The position numbers and the translations under genes were made by a program. A stretch of DNA of 64,000 nt from Leptobacterium flavescens (GTDB lineage: Bacteria; Bacteroidota; Bacteroidia; Flavobacteriales; Flavobacteriaceae), in contig NZ_JAABOO010000002.1 of the NCBI RefSeq assembly GCF_010671605.1, positions 434,001-498,000 of the forward strand, given 5' to 3'. The notes below the pieces were generated by a model. The model ran no database searches. It had not been told where the DNA came from and worked only from the letters and a program-made list of their open reading frames with translations. Below, piece after piece: positions 34,287 through 43,550 of this stretch (position 1 is its first letter; every line of letters starts with the position of its first letter).

Positions 34287-35327
34287 ATGAAAAATATATT
34301 TACAGCTGTTTTTTTCTCTCTTCTTCTCCTCTTTTTATGGGGATGCAACTCCAAAGCTAAAAAGGAAGAAAAGCCCGCTATAGTTGAAACTTCCTATTCC
34401 ACAACAGGAAGTATTGAACGCCTGGATCCCCTCTTTGATGATATTGTCGACAGCCATGCACAGATAGAGGTTATAGGAGAAGGCTTCGACTGGACGGAAG
34501 GCCCCGTTTGGGTGGAAGAAGGCGGATACCTGCTGTTTTCAGACATTCCAAAGAACAGTATTTACAAATGGAAGGTAAACGAAGGCACAAGCCTCTATCT
34601 AAAACCTTCCGGTTATACAGGTGCTGTTCCCAGAGGCGGGGAATTGGGGTCCAATGCCCTGCTTATAGATTCAGACGGCAAGCTCGTCTTATGCCAGCAC
34701 GGCGACAGAAGGCTGGCAAAAATGTTAAGCCCTCTCTCTGCTCCTGAGGCCAATTTTGAGACGCTTGTAGCAGATCATGACGGAAAACGGTTTAACAGCC
34801 CGAATGATGCCGTATTCAGTACCGGAAACGCTGTATACTTTACAGATCCGCCATACGGACTCGAACAACAGGCGGAAGATCCTTCCAGAGAAATTCCGTT
34901 TCAGGGAGTTTATCGCCTGGCAAACGGAAAAGCAGATCTTTTAACGGATAGCCTGAGCAGACCTAACGGAATTGCCTTATCTCCTGATGAAAAAAGATTA
35001 TACGTTGCCAATTCCGATCCGGAAAAAGCTATCTGGATGATATATGAACTGGATGAAAACGGCCTGATAAAAGAGGGAAGTATCTTTTACGATGCCACAG
35101 AAAATGCAAAACACGAAAAAGGACTCCCCGACGGAATGAAGGTCGACAGTAAGGGAAATATTTTTGCTACCGGCCCTGGCGGGGTTTGGGTATTTAACCC
35201 CGAAGGAAAAGTCCTTGGAAAAATAAAGACCGGGCAGGCAACTTCCAATTGTGCTTTTTCTCAGGACGGAAAATGGCTTTTTATGACTGCGGATGATTTT
35301 ATCATGAGGATCGCCCTAAAATCATAA
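34287..35327 (+). CDS. SMP-30/gluconolactonase-like lipoprotein
   Basis: A 346-residue lipoprotein (lipobox FLWGC, Cys near residue 21) with an SMP-30 six-bladed propeller. Visible motifs are GEGFDWTEGPVWVEEGGYLLFSD (metal Glu), FNSPNDAVF, LSRPNGIALSPDE and KGLPDGMKVDSKG. The family hydrolyses aldonolactones. In this unit it would turn galactono- or gluconolactone into the free acid in the periplasm, before uptake by the GntP permease. Distance to the permease gene is 45 bases. Confidence 0.9.
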   Translation: MKNIFTAVFFSLLLLFLWGCNSKAKKEEKPAIVETSYSTTGSIERLDPLFDDIVDSHAQIEVIGEGFDWTEGPVWVEEGGYLLFSDIPKNSIYKWKVNEGTSLYLKPSGYTGAVPRGGELGSNALLIDSDGKLVLCQHGDRRLAKMLSPLSAPEANFETLVADHDGKRFNSPNDAVFSTGNAVYFTDPPYGLEQQAEDPSREIPFQGVYRLANGKADLLTDSLSRPNGIALSPDEKRLYVANSDPEKAIWMIYELDENGLIKEGSIFYDATENAKHEKGLPDGMKVDSKGNIFATGPGGVWVFNPEGKVLGKIKTGQATSNCAFSQDGKWLFMTADDFIMRIALKS

Positions 35328-35398
35328 AGTCGTAAATAACTGCTTTTTAATGAGTATATTTGGTTCATTACTAATTAAATTAATTGACTAAAAACACT

Positions 35399-36709
35399 AT
35401 GAGAATAATCTACAGTTCGCTGTTCTTGTTATTCCTTCTGGCTGTTGGGTGCAAAAAAGATGCTTCCAAAACAGAACAGCAGGAGCCTGAGATATCCCAG
35501 GCCGTGATCGATGAGGCAAAAGCCATTCACGAAAGAGTTATCACCCTTGATACCCATAACGACATTAATGTCAATAATTTTTCCGACAGTATCAATTACA
35601 CTTCAGATCTGAACACCCAGGTTAATCTGCCTAAAATGAATGCCGGAGGTCTTGATGTTTCCTGGCTGATCGTTTATACCGGACAGGATTCCCTGAATAC
35701 CGATGGTTATGCCAAGGCTTATGAGAATGCCATTTCCAAATTTGATGCCATTCACCGTTTATGCGAGGAAATCGCTCCCGATCAGATTGAGCTGGCTTTT
35801 TCTTCGGAAGATGTCCGCCGCATTCATCAAAGCGGAAAAAAAGTAGCCATGATCGGAGTGGAAAACGCATATCCTATAGGCACCGATCTGGCCAATATTA
35901 AGCAGTTCCGCGATCTGGGCGCTCTTTATATGTCCTTATCCCATAACGGTCACAGCCAGTTCTGCGACTCCAATACGGGAGAGAGAGATGATGTATGGCT
36001 GTACAACGGACTCAGTGATCTTGGAAAAGAAGCAGTGGCCGAAATGAATAAGTGGGGGGTCATGATCGATATTTCCCACCCTTCCAAAGAGGCAATGAAA
36101 CAAATGGTTGCCTTATCCAAGGCACCTATTATAGCTTCGCACTCTTCTGCGAGGGCTTTATGTGACCACAGCAGAAACCTGGACGATGAGCAACTACTTC
36201 TTCTGAAAGAGAACGGCGGAGTGGTTCAGACTGTAGCTTTCAGGTCGTATCTGAATACAGAAAAATTTGAAGCAAGGAATAAATTCATGTCCGGACTTTA
36301 TAAAAAAGTAGCCGATTCACTGGGAGTGAAATGGTACGACCGGTCGGAATTCGGTTCTTTAGACGATGATACCCTGCTTAAATTTATTGAGAACAGGCAG
36401 CAGATCGTTTCCATAAGTAATGATCTGGCAGCAGAGATGGAAAATGTTCCACCGGATGTTAACGTAGCGGATTTTGTAGATCATATCGATTATATGGTAA
36501 AGCTTATCGGAATAGACCACGTGGGGATCAGTTCGGATTTCGACGGTGGCGGAGGTATTGAAGGGTGGGATGATGCATCCGAGACCTTTAATGTAACCCT
36601 CGAGCTCGTAAAACGCGGATATACCGAAGAAGAGATAGAAAAATTATGGAGCGGGAACCTCCTGAGAGTGCTTGATGAAGTACAGATCATAGCAACTGAA
36701 TTACAGTAA
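35399..36709 (+). CDS. Membrane dipeptidase (peptidase M19) lipoprotein
   Basis: A 436-residue lipoprotein (MRIIYSSLFLLFLLAVGC) of the renal dipeptidase family. It has the zinc-binding LDTHNDINVN, VENAYPIGTDLAN with the bridging Glu, SLSHNGHSQFCDS, DISHPSKEAMKQM, PIIASHSSARALCDHSRN and ISSDFDGGGG. It cleaves dipeptides, including D-amino-acid types, in the periplasm. The ATG at 35399 is chosen; a TTG at 35384 would add a poor leader before the signal peptide. Position after the lactonase may be chance: there is a 71-base gap. Confidence 0.92.
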   Translation: MRIIYSSLFLLFLLAVGCKKDASKTEQQEPEISQAVIDEAKAIHERVITLDTHNDINVNNFSDSINYTSDLNTQVNLPKMNAGGLDVSWLIVYTGQDSLNTDGYAKAYENAISKFDAIHRLCEEIAPDQIELAFSSEDVRRIHQSGKKVAMIGVENAYPIGTDLANIKQFRDLGALYMSLSHNGHSQFCDSNTGERDDVWLYNGLSDLGKEAVAEMNKWGVMIDISHPSKEAMKQMVALSKAPIIASHSSARALCDHSRNLDDEQLLLLKENGGVVQTVAFRSYLNTEKFEARNKFMSGLYKKVADSLGVKWYDRSEFGSLDDDTLLKFIENRQQIVSISNDLAAEMENVPPDVNVADFVDHIDYMVKLIGIDHVGISSDFDGGGGIEGWDDASETFNVTLELVKRGYTEEEIEKLWSGNLLRVLDEVQIIATELQ

Positions 36710-36734
36710 TCCCAACTATTATATACTCCAATCG

Positions 36735-36775
36735 AAAAGATCTCCGGGCCTTTAAAAGCTTTGGGATCTTTTTTT
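36735..36775 (+). terminator. Terminator after the dipeptidase gene
   Basis: AAAGATC and GATCTTT are 7-base arms, extended inward by G-T/G-C pairs, with TTTTTTT following. It lies 26 bases past the dipeptidase stop. Confidence 0.7.
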
Positions 36776-36808
36776 ATGCGGTTGTTCTTCCGAAAAGGGG
36801 ATTTGATG

Positions 36809-36816
36809 TATTTTTG
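36809..36816 (+). promoter_or_regulatory. -7 box of the MscS gene
   Basis: TATTTTTG matches TAnnTTTG and ends 5 bases before the MscS start codon, so the mRNA would be nearly leaderless. A TTG at 36782-36784 lies a little too far upstream (24 bases) for a good -33 box. Confidence 0.35.
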
Positions 36817-36821
36817 CTGCT

Positions 36822-38111
36822 ATGAATTATCAAGAGGATATCCAAAGAATAAGCAGGTGGTTATATAACTATCTGATCAAACATAATTACAGCGAGACCA
36901 CAGCACAATACGCCAATCTGTTTCTAAACCTTATTGTGGTTGTACTGCTGGTCTTTTTACTGGACCGCTTTCTGAGAAGGGTGATCGTCCGTGCCTTTCT
37001 GCTTTTTTCCAATAAGACAAAATCTACTTTCGATGATTTTCTGGTCAAGAGTAATTTTCCCAGGTATGCGGCGCATTTTGCTCCTCTTTTTCTTTTTGAA
37101 GAAAGTATTCCATATGTTTTTCAGGATTTTCCGGACTTCCAGGATTTTATCCTTAAAGTAACCGATATATATCTGATCATTCTTGTTGTATGGATCATCA
37201 GGAGTGTCATCAAATCGATAAGAGAATATCTGAAGAGCAAAGATTCCTTCAAGGACAAACCGCTGGATAGCTACTCTCAGGTAATTATTATGTTTATCTG
37301 GTTTGTCGGTTTCCTCTATATTTTCTCGGAGCTTACGGGGCAGGATATCCTTAAGTTCCTGACCACTCTGGGAGCGGCCTCCGCTATCCTGTTGCTGGTA
37401 TTCCGGGATACTATTTTAGGTTTTGTTGCGAGTATTCAGGTATCCGTAAACGATATGGTGCGTATTGGAGATTGGGTTACCCTGGAAAAGTACGGGGCCG
37501 ATGGAGATGTTATTGAGATCAACCTCACTACCGTAAAGGTCCGTAATTTCGATAATACCATCACCACCATCCCTACCTACAGCCTGATATCAGGTTCTTT
37601 TAAAAACTGGAGAGGAATGCAGGAAAGCGGCGGAAGAAGGATCAAACGCTCTATTCTGATCGCTGCCAACAGTATTCGTTTCCTGAAGGAAGAGGATCTT
37701 CAAAAACTGAGCAATATAAGCCTGATAAAAAACTATCTGCAACACAGACAGGAAGATATTGAAGATTACAATAGTTCCAATTCGGTTAATAAAGAACTCC
37801 TCATCAACGGGAGAAATCAGACCAATATGGGAGTGTTCAGAAAATACGCGAATATGTATTTACATGAGCATCCGGCCATCAATAAAGATATGATGGTCAT
37901 GGTGCGGCAACTGGCGCCTACAGCTCAGGGTATTCCTTTGGAGATATATGCCTTCAGCAGTGATAAACGATGGGAAAATTACGAGCATATCATGGCCGAT
38001 ATTTTCGATCATTTACTGTCGTCGGTTAGCTATTTCGATCTTGAAGTATTTGAACTGACCAAAGGAAAGGACATTCTGGAACTAAAAGCAGAAGATAACA
38101 AAAAGGGGTAA
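36822..38111 (+). CDS. Mechanosensitive ion channel, MscS family
   Basis: A 429-residue channel of the YbdG/large-MscS type with four or five membrane helices in the first 190 residues. The pore helix region is LKFLTTLGAASAILLLVFRDTILGFVASIQ, followed by the MscS beta domain (NDMVRIGDWVTLEKYGADGDVIEINLTTVKVR) and a C-terminal alpha/beta domain with a long insert. It releases solutes at hypo-osmotic shock. Single gene, convergent with a thioesterase (2-base gap). Confidence 0.92.
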   Translation: MNYQEDIQRISRWLYNYLIKHNYSETTAQYANLFLNLIVVVLLVFLLDRFLRRVIVRAFLLFSNKTKSTFDDFLVKSNFPRYAAHFAPLFLFEESIPYVFQDFPDFQDFILKVTDIYLIILVVWIIRSVIKSIREYLKSKDSFKDKPLDSYSQVIIMFIWFVGFLYIFSELTGQDILKFLTTLGAASAILLLVFRDTILGFVASIQVSVNDMVRIGDWVTLEKYGADGDVIEINLTTVKVRNFDNTITTIPTYSLISGSFKNWRGMQESGGRRIKRSILIAANSIRFLKEEDLQKLSNISLIKNYLQHRQEDIEDYNSSNSVNKELLINGRNQTNMGVFRKYANMYLHEHPAINKDMMVMVRQLAPTAQGIPLEIYAFSSDKRWENYEHIMADIFDHLLSSVSYFDLEVFELTKGKDILELKAEDNKKG

Positions 38112-38113
38112 TC

Positions 38114-38512
38114 CTACTTATCTGAATTCTTAAGCCGGTCCTTAACGAATTCTATTTTCGTCTTTCCGTGAGGTACGGGTTTCCCGTCCTCATCCAGGTT
38201 TACCATGGTAATACTGTCTACCGTTATAATGGTTTCCTGTGTCATTTTATTTCGCACCTCACAGTTAAGGATAAGGGATGTTTTTCCAAAGCGTACCACA
38301 TCTATTCCGATTTCGATAATATCTCCCTGTCTGGCAGAACTTTTAAAATCGATCTCGGTCATATGCTTGGTTACTATCTTCTGGTTTTCCAGCTGAATAT
38401 TGGCGTAAAGTGCCGCTTCCTCATCAATCCAGGCCAGCAATTTTCCTCCGAACAAAGTTCCGTTCGGATTTAAGTCTTCGGGTTTTACCCATTTTCTGGT
38501 ATGAAATCTCAT
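38114..38512 (-). CDS. Acyl-CoA thioesterase, hotdog fold
   Basis: A 132-residue hotdog enzyme of the YciA/BACH group: RKWVKPEDLNPNGTLFGGKLLAWIDEEAALYA contains the N...G..FGG..L.W.DE active-site region with the catalytic Asp/Glu. HMTEIDFKSSARQGDIIEIG follows. Hydrolyses acyl-CoA thioesters; chain length preference unknown. Convergent with the MscS gene and followed on its 5' side by an alpha/beta hydrolase gene on the same strand. Confidence 0.9.
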   Translation of the reverse strand: MRFHTRKWVKPEDLNPNGTLFGGKLLAWIDEEAALYANIQLENQKIVTKHMTEIDFKSSARQGDIIEIGIDVVRFGKTSLILNCEVRNKMTQETIITVDSITMVNLDEDGKPVPHGKTKIEFVKDRLKNSDK

Positions 38513-38521
38513 AGTATCCGA

Positions 38522-39250
38522 TTATAATCCTGCCAGAAAAGCATCAACGGCTGTCCAATATGCCGTGTGGTCTCCGAATTTCCCCCACAGTGCCCTTGAA
38601 CCGTGATTCCCTTTGGTTTGTGGAACAAAAGACTTTTTAGAAGCCGAAGGAATAGCGTCATAGATCGCTTTCCAGTTCTTCGACTCGCTCTTGGCCGATG
38701 TGATAAAAACAGGTGCCGTAATGGTAGAAGCGCTTTTCTTTACGGAAAGCTTATTGCCAAAATATTCTCCCGGAGAAAAAGACAGTATCCCCTCTATTTT
38801 ATTTGGATAATCCCCGCCGTATTTCAGTACGAGGGATGAAGAATAGGAACTTCCCCAGATGATGATCTTTTTAGCTTTTAGTTGTTTCCTTACGTAGCTT
38901 ACCGTAGCCTCAATATCCTGAAATGCATCGGTATATCCGGTTGCTTTACCCGTAAGGGCCGCATTCTTATGTGTCTGATTCAATACACCATTCACTTCTC
39001 CTCCCGATCTCAGGTCTACAGCAAGACAGGCATATCCTTTAGCATTCAGTTTAGGAGCGATCTCTTTGTATTCCCCCCTGCTCCATCCGGCCTGATGAAA
39101 CAGAATTATAAAAGTATCTGCTCCGTCTTTCGGATAGAGGTCTGCTGTGATACCTAATCCGTCTCCGGATTTGAATTTAATGGTTTCCTGGGCATTTACG
39201 CCTATACACAAGAGAAGGAATAGACCAACTAAAGCTGTTATTTTTTTCAT
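38522..39250 (-). CDS. Exported alpha/beta hydrolase
   Basis: A 242-residue protein read from the ATG at 39250, which directly gives a signal peptide (MKKITALVGLFLLLCIGVNA); the longer frame to 39283 puts 11 polar residues before it. The hydrolase core has LFHQAGWSRGEYKEIAP (oxyanion region), the nucleophile elbow WGSSYSSSL and a late His in KGNHGSRALW. Likely an esterase or dienelactone-hydrolase-like enzyme; substrate unknown. Confidence 0.82.
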   Translation of the reverse strand: MKKITALVGLFLLLCIGVNAQETIKFKSGDGLGITADLYPKDGADTFIILFHQAGWSRGEYKEIAPKLNAKGYACLAVDLRSGGEVNGVLNQTHKNAALTGKATGYTDAFQDIEATVSYVRKQLKAKKIIIWGSSYSSSLVLKYGGDYPNKIEGILSFSPGEYFGNKLSVKKSASTITAPVFITSAKSESKNWKAIYDAIPSASKKSFVPQTKGNHGSRALWGKFGDHTAYWTAVDAFLAGL

Positions 39251-39427
39251 CGGATAAAAATTTTGAAGCATAAATTTACGCATAATAAGGACTTAGCGAT
39301 CTATTTAACAAAAAATTAGAACTCCTATAACACTATTGTTAATCTTTGTTTAAACTTTTCTTAATCGGTTACCGATCTACAAACAGATGAAATAAATTTA
39401 AGAGAACAATCACCTAACGTCATCATT

Positions 39428-39868
39428 ATGAACACTCTCATCAAATTCCTCATCTTCTTTTTTATGTCCCTGGTACTCCATGCACAGTCCAGTGATGAAA
39501 GGGCTATCAAGCAAGCCGCAATCGATTATATGGAAAGTTATTACGCTTCCAACACCGCTCAGATGGAAAATGCTGTCCATCATGAAGTTGCCAAAAGGCA
39601 TATCATAGAGCGTGAAGGTTTTCAACTCGTTAAAAACATGGGATATACAGAATTGGTCTCGCTCACCAAGCTCGACGGGAAGAAGTGGGCCAAAAAGAAG
39701 GATGAGCCCTTAAAAGTAGATGTTAAGATCCTGGATATAGACGGTAATATAGCCAGCATCAAAGCCTCCACCAATCAATACGACTTTTATGACTATATGC
39801 ACCTTGCCAAGATAAACGACCAGTGGAAGATCATTAATGTATTGTGGGATAATCGTCCTGAAAAATAA
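39428..39868 (+). CDS. Exported NTF2-like (lumazine-binding-type) protein
   Basis: A 146-residue protein with a signal peptide (MNTLIKFLIFFFMSLVLHA) and an NTF2-like cone fold: DERAIKQAAIDYMESYYASN at the start, then HHEVAKRHI, LDIDGNIASIKAS and YDYMHLAKINDQWKIINVLW. Such proteins are annotated as putative lumazine-binding; catalysis is not established. 12 bases upstream of the phosphatidylserine decarboxylase gene. Confidence 0.82.
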   Translation: MNTLIKFLIFFFMSLVLHAQSSDERAIKQAAIDYMESYYASNTAQMENAVHHEVAKRHIIEREGFQLVKNMGYTELVSLTKLDGKKWAKKKDEPLKVDVKILDIDGNIASIKASTNQYDFYDYMHLAKINDQWKIINVLWDNRPEK

Positions 39869-39879
39869 GATCCCATACT

Positions 39880-40734
39880 ATGGAACTACCCGTAACTACC
39901 TATTATTCCGACCCGCATTTTAACGTTTTTAAAGTACCTCAATGGAGGGCTTATCTGTACACTTTCTTCTCTGTAAAGCTTTGGGGTAATTTGCCGAGTC
40001 CCTTTCAGAGAAGTATTTCCAAAAAATACAGTTCGCTGTTCGATAGCCGCTTTTCCAGGCGTATCATAAAGGCCTATGTACGTTTTCACTATAAGGATCC
40101 GGATTATCTCGACAAGTTTAAACCTCCGAATGGAAAAACCGCTTATGAGAGTTTTCAGGACTTTTTTACCCGCGAGTTCAGGGAGTTGCCACACAACCCG
40201 GATACCTTTGTATGGCCCTGTGAAGGCCTGCTATGCGATCTGGGAAGTATAAAGGACATTCCGTATTCCCGGGTAAAATGTGATAAAAGAACACCGGATA
40301 CGATCTTTGGCCTGGACGAGGGGCATATTCCGGACCATTACACTTTTTCCAATGTGTTCCTGCACAATAAGAACTATCATCGCATTCATGCTCCGATAGA
40401 TGGAAAGATCGTACGCATACAACATATTCCGGGAGATCTTGTGGTCTTACGTCCGTGGATCTACAAACACAATCCTTCCCTTCCTGCTTTTCGCAACGAA
40501 CGGTATAATATAGATATCAGAGATGAGGAAGGTAAGATCTGGTATTTGTCCATCGTAGGCGGCCCCGCAGTGGGAACCGTAGAACTGAACAAAAACACAA
40601 AGTTAAACGCCAGGATCCGTAAACTGGACGACCTGGCCGCTTTTCACCTTGGTTCTACCTGTTGTATGGCTTCACCGCTCTCTCCCAGGCTACACCGTAA
40701 AAATACCTTTGTTGAAGTGGGAGCTACCTATTAA
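39880..40734 (+). CDS. psd: Phosphatidylserine decarboxylase proenzyme
   Basis: A 284-residue proenzyme that makes phosphatidylethanolamine. It has the family segments FFTREFRELPHNPDTFVWPCEG, KNYHRIHAPIDGKIV and the self-cleavage motif LGST at 257-260, where Ser259 would become the pyruvoyl group. The residues after LGST (CCMASP) differ from the common VV/VI but the cleavage residues are kept. The stop codon overlaps that of the convergent DUF72 gene (shared TTAA). Confidence 0.85.
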   Translation: MELPVTTYYSDPHFNVFKVPQWRAYLYTFFSVKLWGNLPSPFQRSISKKYSSLFDSRFSRRIIKAYVRFHYKDPDYLDKFKPPNGKTAYESFQDFFTREFRELPHNPDTFVWPCEGLLCDLGSIKDIPYSRVKCDKRTPDTIFGLDEGHIPDHYTFSNVFLHNKNYHRIHAPIDGKIVRIQHIPGDLVVLRPWIYKHNPSLPAFRNERYNIDIRDEEGKIWYLSIVGGPAVGTVELNKNTKLNARIRKLDDLAAFHLGSTCCMASPLSPRLHRKNTFVEVGATY

Positions 40735-41630
40735 AAAAGACTTTTAGGCGGAACCAGGGTCTGTGGTATCCTAAGCGAGGTACCCAGTCTTTCGTTCAGT
40801 TTTCCGATCAGGTAAGCTGAAAGTAAAGGCGATTCCACTTCCAGGTTCTGATGAACAAAAAAGTGAATATTCTGCAAGCCCTTGTCTTTCCACATTGCAA
40901 GGCGCTCCACCCACTCATCCAGCCGGTCGTAATCGCTTTCGTGATTTGCACCCACATAGCGTACAAAAGCTTCGTTATTGGTAAGGCGCATATGCATCAG
41001 GTCTCTTCTGCCGGCAGTATCTACCAGAATATTCGCCATATTGTTCTCTTCCAGAAGATGATAGAGTTCCTGGGCTATCTTTTCATCGTTAAACCAATCG
41101 GTATGCCTGAATTCTATGGCCAGTTTAAACTCCTTGGGCCATCGCTCCACAAAAGTGATCACCCTGTCCCAGTTCTTCGGATTGAAGTTATTGTGCATCT
41201 GTAAAAAGATAGTTCCCAGTTTCTCCTTGAGGTTGCTGGCCGCATCCAGATAAGCATCTACAAAGGGGTATACCTTGTCGTTAAGACGCCTCAGGTGACT
41301 GATATCCTGGGATAGCTTCGGGAAAAACTTAAAATCATCGGGGGTTTTATCGTACCATTTGGCAAACTGTTCTCCCGGGAAGATCCTGTAGAAAGTAGCA
41401 TTTAATTCTATACAGTTAAACTGACGGGAGTAATACTCCAGTTCGTCTTTGGTGCCCCGGGGATAAAAGTTCTTAAGGTCCTGCCTGTTCCATTTGGCAC
41501 AGCCTACATAGAGGTTAAAAGCAGTATCATTCTTCTCTTTAATATTGTTCAGTATCACTTCTGTATCCCCGTGATCTGAGGGGATGCTGAAGTCTATAAT
41601 TGACGGGTCTTCGACTTTTCCGAATTTCAT
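40731..41630 (-). CDS. DUF72-family protein
   Basis: A 299-residue TIM-barrel-like protein of the DUF72/YecE family. Typical segments are YVGCAKWNRQDLKNFYPRG, RQFNCIELNATFYR, FFPKLSQDISH, FLQMHNNFNPKNW, LAIEFRHTDWF and MRLTNNEAFVRYVG. The family is widespread and its biochemical role is unknown. Ends in a 4-base convergent overlap with psd. Confidence 0.9.
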   Translation of the reverse strand: MKFGKVEDPSIIDFSIPSDHGDTEVILNNIKEKNDTAFNLYVGCAKWNRQDLKNFYPRGTKDELEYYSRQFNCIELNATFYRIFPGEQFAKWYDKTPDDFKFFPKLSQDISHLRRLNDKVYPFVDAYLDAASNLKEKLGTIFLQMHNNFNPKNWDRVITFVERWPKEFKLAIEFRHTDWFNDEKIAQELYHLLEENNMANILVDTAGRRDLMHMRLTNNEAFVRYVGANHESDYDRLDEWVERLAMWKDKGLQNIHFFVHQNLEVESPLLSAYLIGKLNERLGTSLRIPQTLVPPKSLF

Positions 41631-41693
41631 AAAAACTTATTTTCCATAAAGGTAAATAATTAAGTTCCCGCGAGGCGATCTGAGGCCTAAAAA

Positions 41694-41715
41694 TTGTTCA
41701 TAAAAAAGTGAACAA
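41694..41715. promoter_or_regulatory. Inverted repeat TTGTTCA-N8-TGAACAA
   Basis: Perfect 7-base arms (41694-41700 and 41709-41715) with an 8-base spacer in the gap between the divergent DUF72 gene and the 135-residue gene. Reads like a dimeric regulator site. The GTG start at 41708 for the next gene would lie inside it, which favours the ATG at 41777. Confidence 0.35.
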
Positions 41716-41776
41716 GTCTGAAGAAGGCGCAAAAAATCGAGATAAGAATATGTGTAACTTTAGTAAAACTTCTATT

Positions 41777-42184
41777 ATGGATACGCGCACAGAGGATTTG
41801 TTACGCATTCGTCCGGAAATTCCAACCGCATTGATTTACGAGAACATGAGCAGTGATGAGCGATTTCAGAACGCAACCCTGAGACCGGTTATCAAACTGC
41901 AAAATGAACTGCTTGTAGAGGCTTTCCGGAATTATATCAATAAACACAAAGGGAACTTTTACGGTTTTGTACTGGAAAAGAAACTGATGTATGTTGAAAA
42001 TGCCATTCAGAAAGATATAAAGTTCAGGAATTCCCTCAAGGGAATGATCATCGGGCAGTTTTCGGTAGAGGAATATCTTCTCTACATAGAAAACTCCTCC
42101 GCCCTTAACAAGCGGATGATGAATATTGTTATAGAACGCCTGAAAGATCAGGTACAACTCTTCGAAAAGAGTCAGGTAGCCTAA
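41777..42184 (+). CDS. Conserved flavobacterial hypothetical protein
   Basis: A 135-residue helical protein (MDTRTEDLLRIRPEIPTALI) from a family I remember from many Flavobacteriaceae, sometimes labelled glyoxalase in databases although no VOC metal motif is visible. Strong segments are RFQNATLRPVIKLQNELLVE and NSLKGMIIGQFSVEEYLLYI, NSSALNKRMMN. Longer starts exist (GTG 41708) but run through an inverted repeat. It ends in a 4-base convergent overlap with the DUF2461 gene. Confidence 0.7.
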   Translation: MDTRTEDLLRIRPEIPTALIYENMSSDERFQNATLRPVIKLQNELLVEAFRNYINKHKGNFYGFVLEKKLMYVENAIQKDIKFRNSLKGMIIGQFSVEEYLLYIENSSALNKRMMNIVIERLKDQVQLFEKSQVA

Positions 42185-42858
42185 TCGATCAGGGATACAC
42201 CGTTAAGATCGGTCGTCAGGACATCGCTCATAAAATCAAAATAGGGCCGGATGATCCTGAAAGATTCATTTACCTTATCCAGAAAGTCAGGTGCCAGTAC
42301 TTCTTTGTCCGTAAAATTCCTGACAAAGATAAACTGCTTCTTCTTGATCAGGTCGATGGCCTTATGCTCTTTGTTGAATCCTTTAGGTGCTGATTTCACC
42401 TCTTCTCCGCTCAGTTCTCCCCAGGTAGATTTAAAGGTCTTATCGTTCAGGATATCCCTGATCTCGGAGTCGTCCATTTCAAATTCCTTCCTGATCCTCA
42501 GCAGGTCTTCCTTATTCGGGTCCCAGAAACCGGTTGCAATAAAGCTCTCTCCTTCCTTTAATCTCAAATAGTATCCACCTCTCAGTTTTGGCTTGTTTCG
42601 CCCGTAGGAAGCCGCAAAATGCGTTTTATAAGGGGTTTTGTCCTTGGAAAAGCGGACATCTCTGTAGATCCTGAACATTTTCATCTTATCTATCTCATCG
42701 TGCTTCTGCATTTGTTCCATCAGTTCGGCACAAAAAGCCTTGACATCGGCTTCAATAGCTTTAAATTCTTTTTTGTGGTCGTTAAACCAGTCGCGGTTGT
42801 TATTTTTTTCAAGTTTGCTGAAAAATTCAAAAACGGATTTTGAAATTGTAGCGCTCAT
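42181..42858 (-). CDS. DUF2461-family protein
   Basis: A 225-residue protein of the widespread DUF2461 family: FFSKLEKNNNRDWFNDHKKEF at the start, FRIYRDVRFSKDKTPYKTHF, GGYYLRLKEGESFIATGFW, and APKGFNKEHKAIDLIKKKQF. The family has no proven function. Same strand as, and 15 bases downstream of, the nitroreductase gene, so they are probably cotranscribed. Confidence 0.9.
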   Translation of the reverse strand: MSATISKSVFEFFSKLEKNNNRDWFNDHKKEFKAIEADVKAFCAELMEQMQKHDEIDKMKMFRIYRDVRFSKDKTPYKTHFAASYGRNKPKLRGGYYLRLKEGESFIATGFWDPNKEDLLRIRKEFEMDDSEIRDILNDKTFKSTWGELSGEEVKSAPKGFNKEHKAIDLIKKKQFIFVRNFTDKEVLAPDFLDKVNESFRIIRPYFDFMSDVLTTDLNGVSLID

Positions 42859-42873
42859 TTTATGTTGTTTTTA

Positions 42874-43452
42874 TTATTTATCTAACCATTCTACCTTTTC
42901 TTCGATGGGGCCTCTTTTGGAAACGGGGATCTCTTCCTCGTAATATCCCATATAAAACAATCCCAGGCACTTCTGCCCTTCCTCCAGCTTAAAGAAATCG
43001 CCCAGATGACTGATAAGGGCCGGCGAACTCCAGTAACTGCCTACTCCGTGAGCAGATGCAGTCAGCCACATATTCTGTACTGCCATGGAAACCGCTGCGA
43101 TCTCTTCCCACTCGGGAATACGTTCTTCCCTGTCTCTCTGCATAATTATGGCTATTACGGTATCCGCAAGTTGCGGGTTCTCCCTGAGTTTGTTGAACTT
43201 CCGCTCCGAAAAGCCGTTCCCCTCATAGAGTTTCTTATACCTGGCGGACATAAAATTCCCCAGGCGGGCCCTGGCATCTCCCCTGATCACTTTAAACCTC
43301 CAGGGTTCGGTAAGTTTATGGGTAGGTGCCCTGTTGGCATTGGATAACATCTTATTTATTATACTGGTTGGTATATTCTTTTCAATATACAAAGCAGGAA
43401 ACACTGCTTTACGTGCTTCTATCAGCCTGGTAACATCGCCTATTATGCTCAT
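42874..43452 (-). CDS. Nitroreductase-family oxidoreductase
   Basis: A 192-residue FMN-dependent NAD(P)H reductase. It has IEARKAVFPALYIEKNIP, ANRAPTHKLTEPWRFKVIRGD and AHGVGSYWSSPALIS, typical of the YdjA/RutE branch of the family. Acts on nitro groups or quinones in the cytoplasm; substrate unknown. First gene of a pair with DUF2461. Confidence 0.88.
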   Translation of the reverse strand: MSIIGDVTRLIEARKAVFPALYIEKNIPTSIINKMLSNANRAPTHKLTEPWRFKVIRGDARARLGNFMSARYKKLYEGNGFSERKFNKLRENPQLADTVIAIIMQRDREERIPEWEEIAAVSMAVQNMWLTASAHGVGSYWSSPALISHLGDFFKLEEGQKCLGLFYMGYYEEEIPVSKRGPIEEKVEWLDK

Positions 43453-43550
43453 ATTATGGTTTTGCTATATAAATTATCCCCTCTTTACGGGTTTATTGTA
43501 ATTTTCAAAAAATAATTAGACCATTCTGTTTAATTTGATTTAGAATATTC

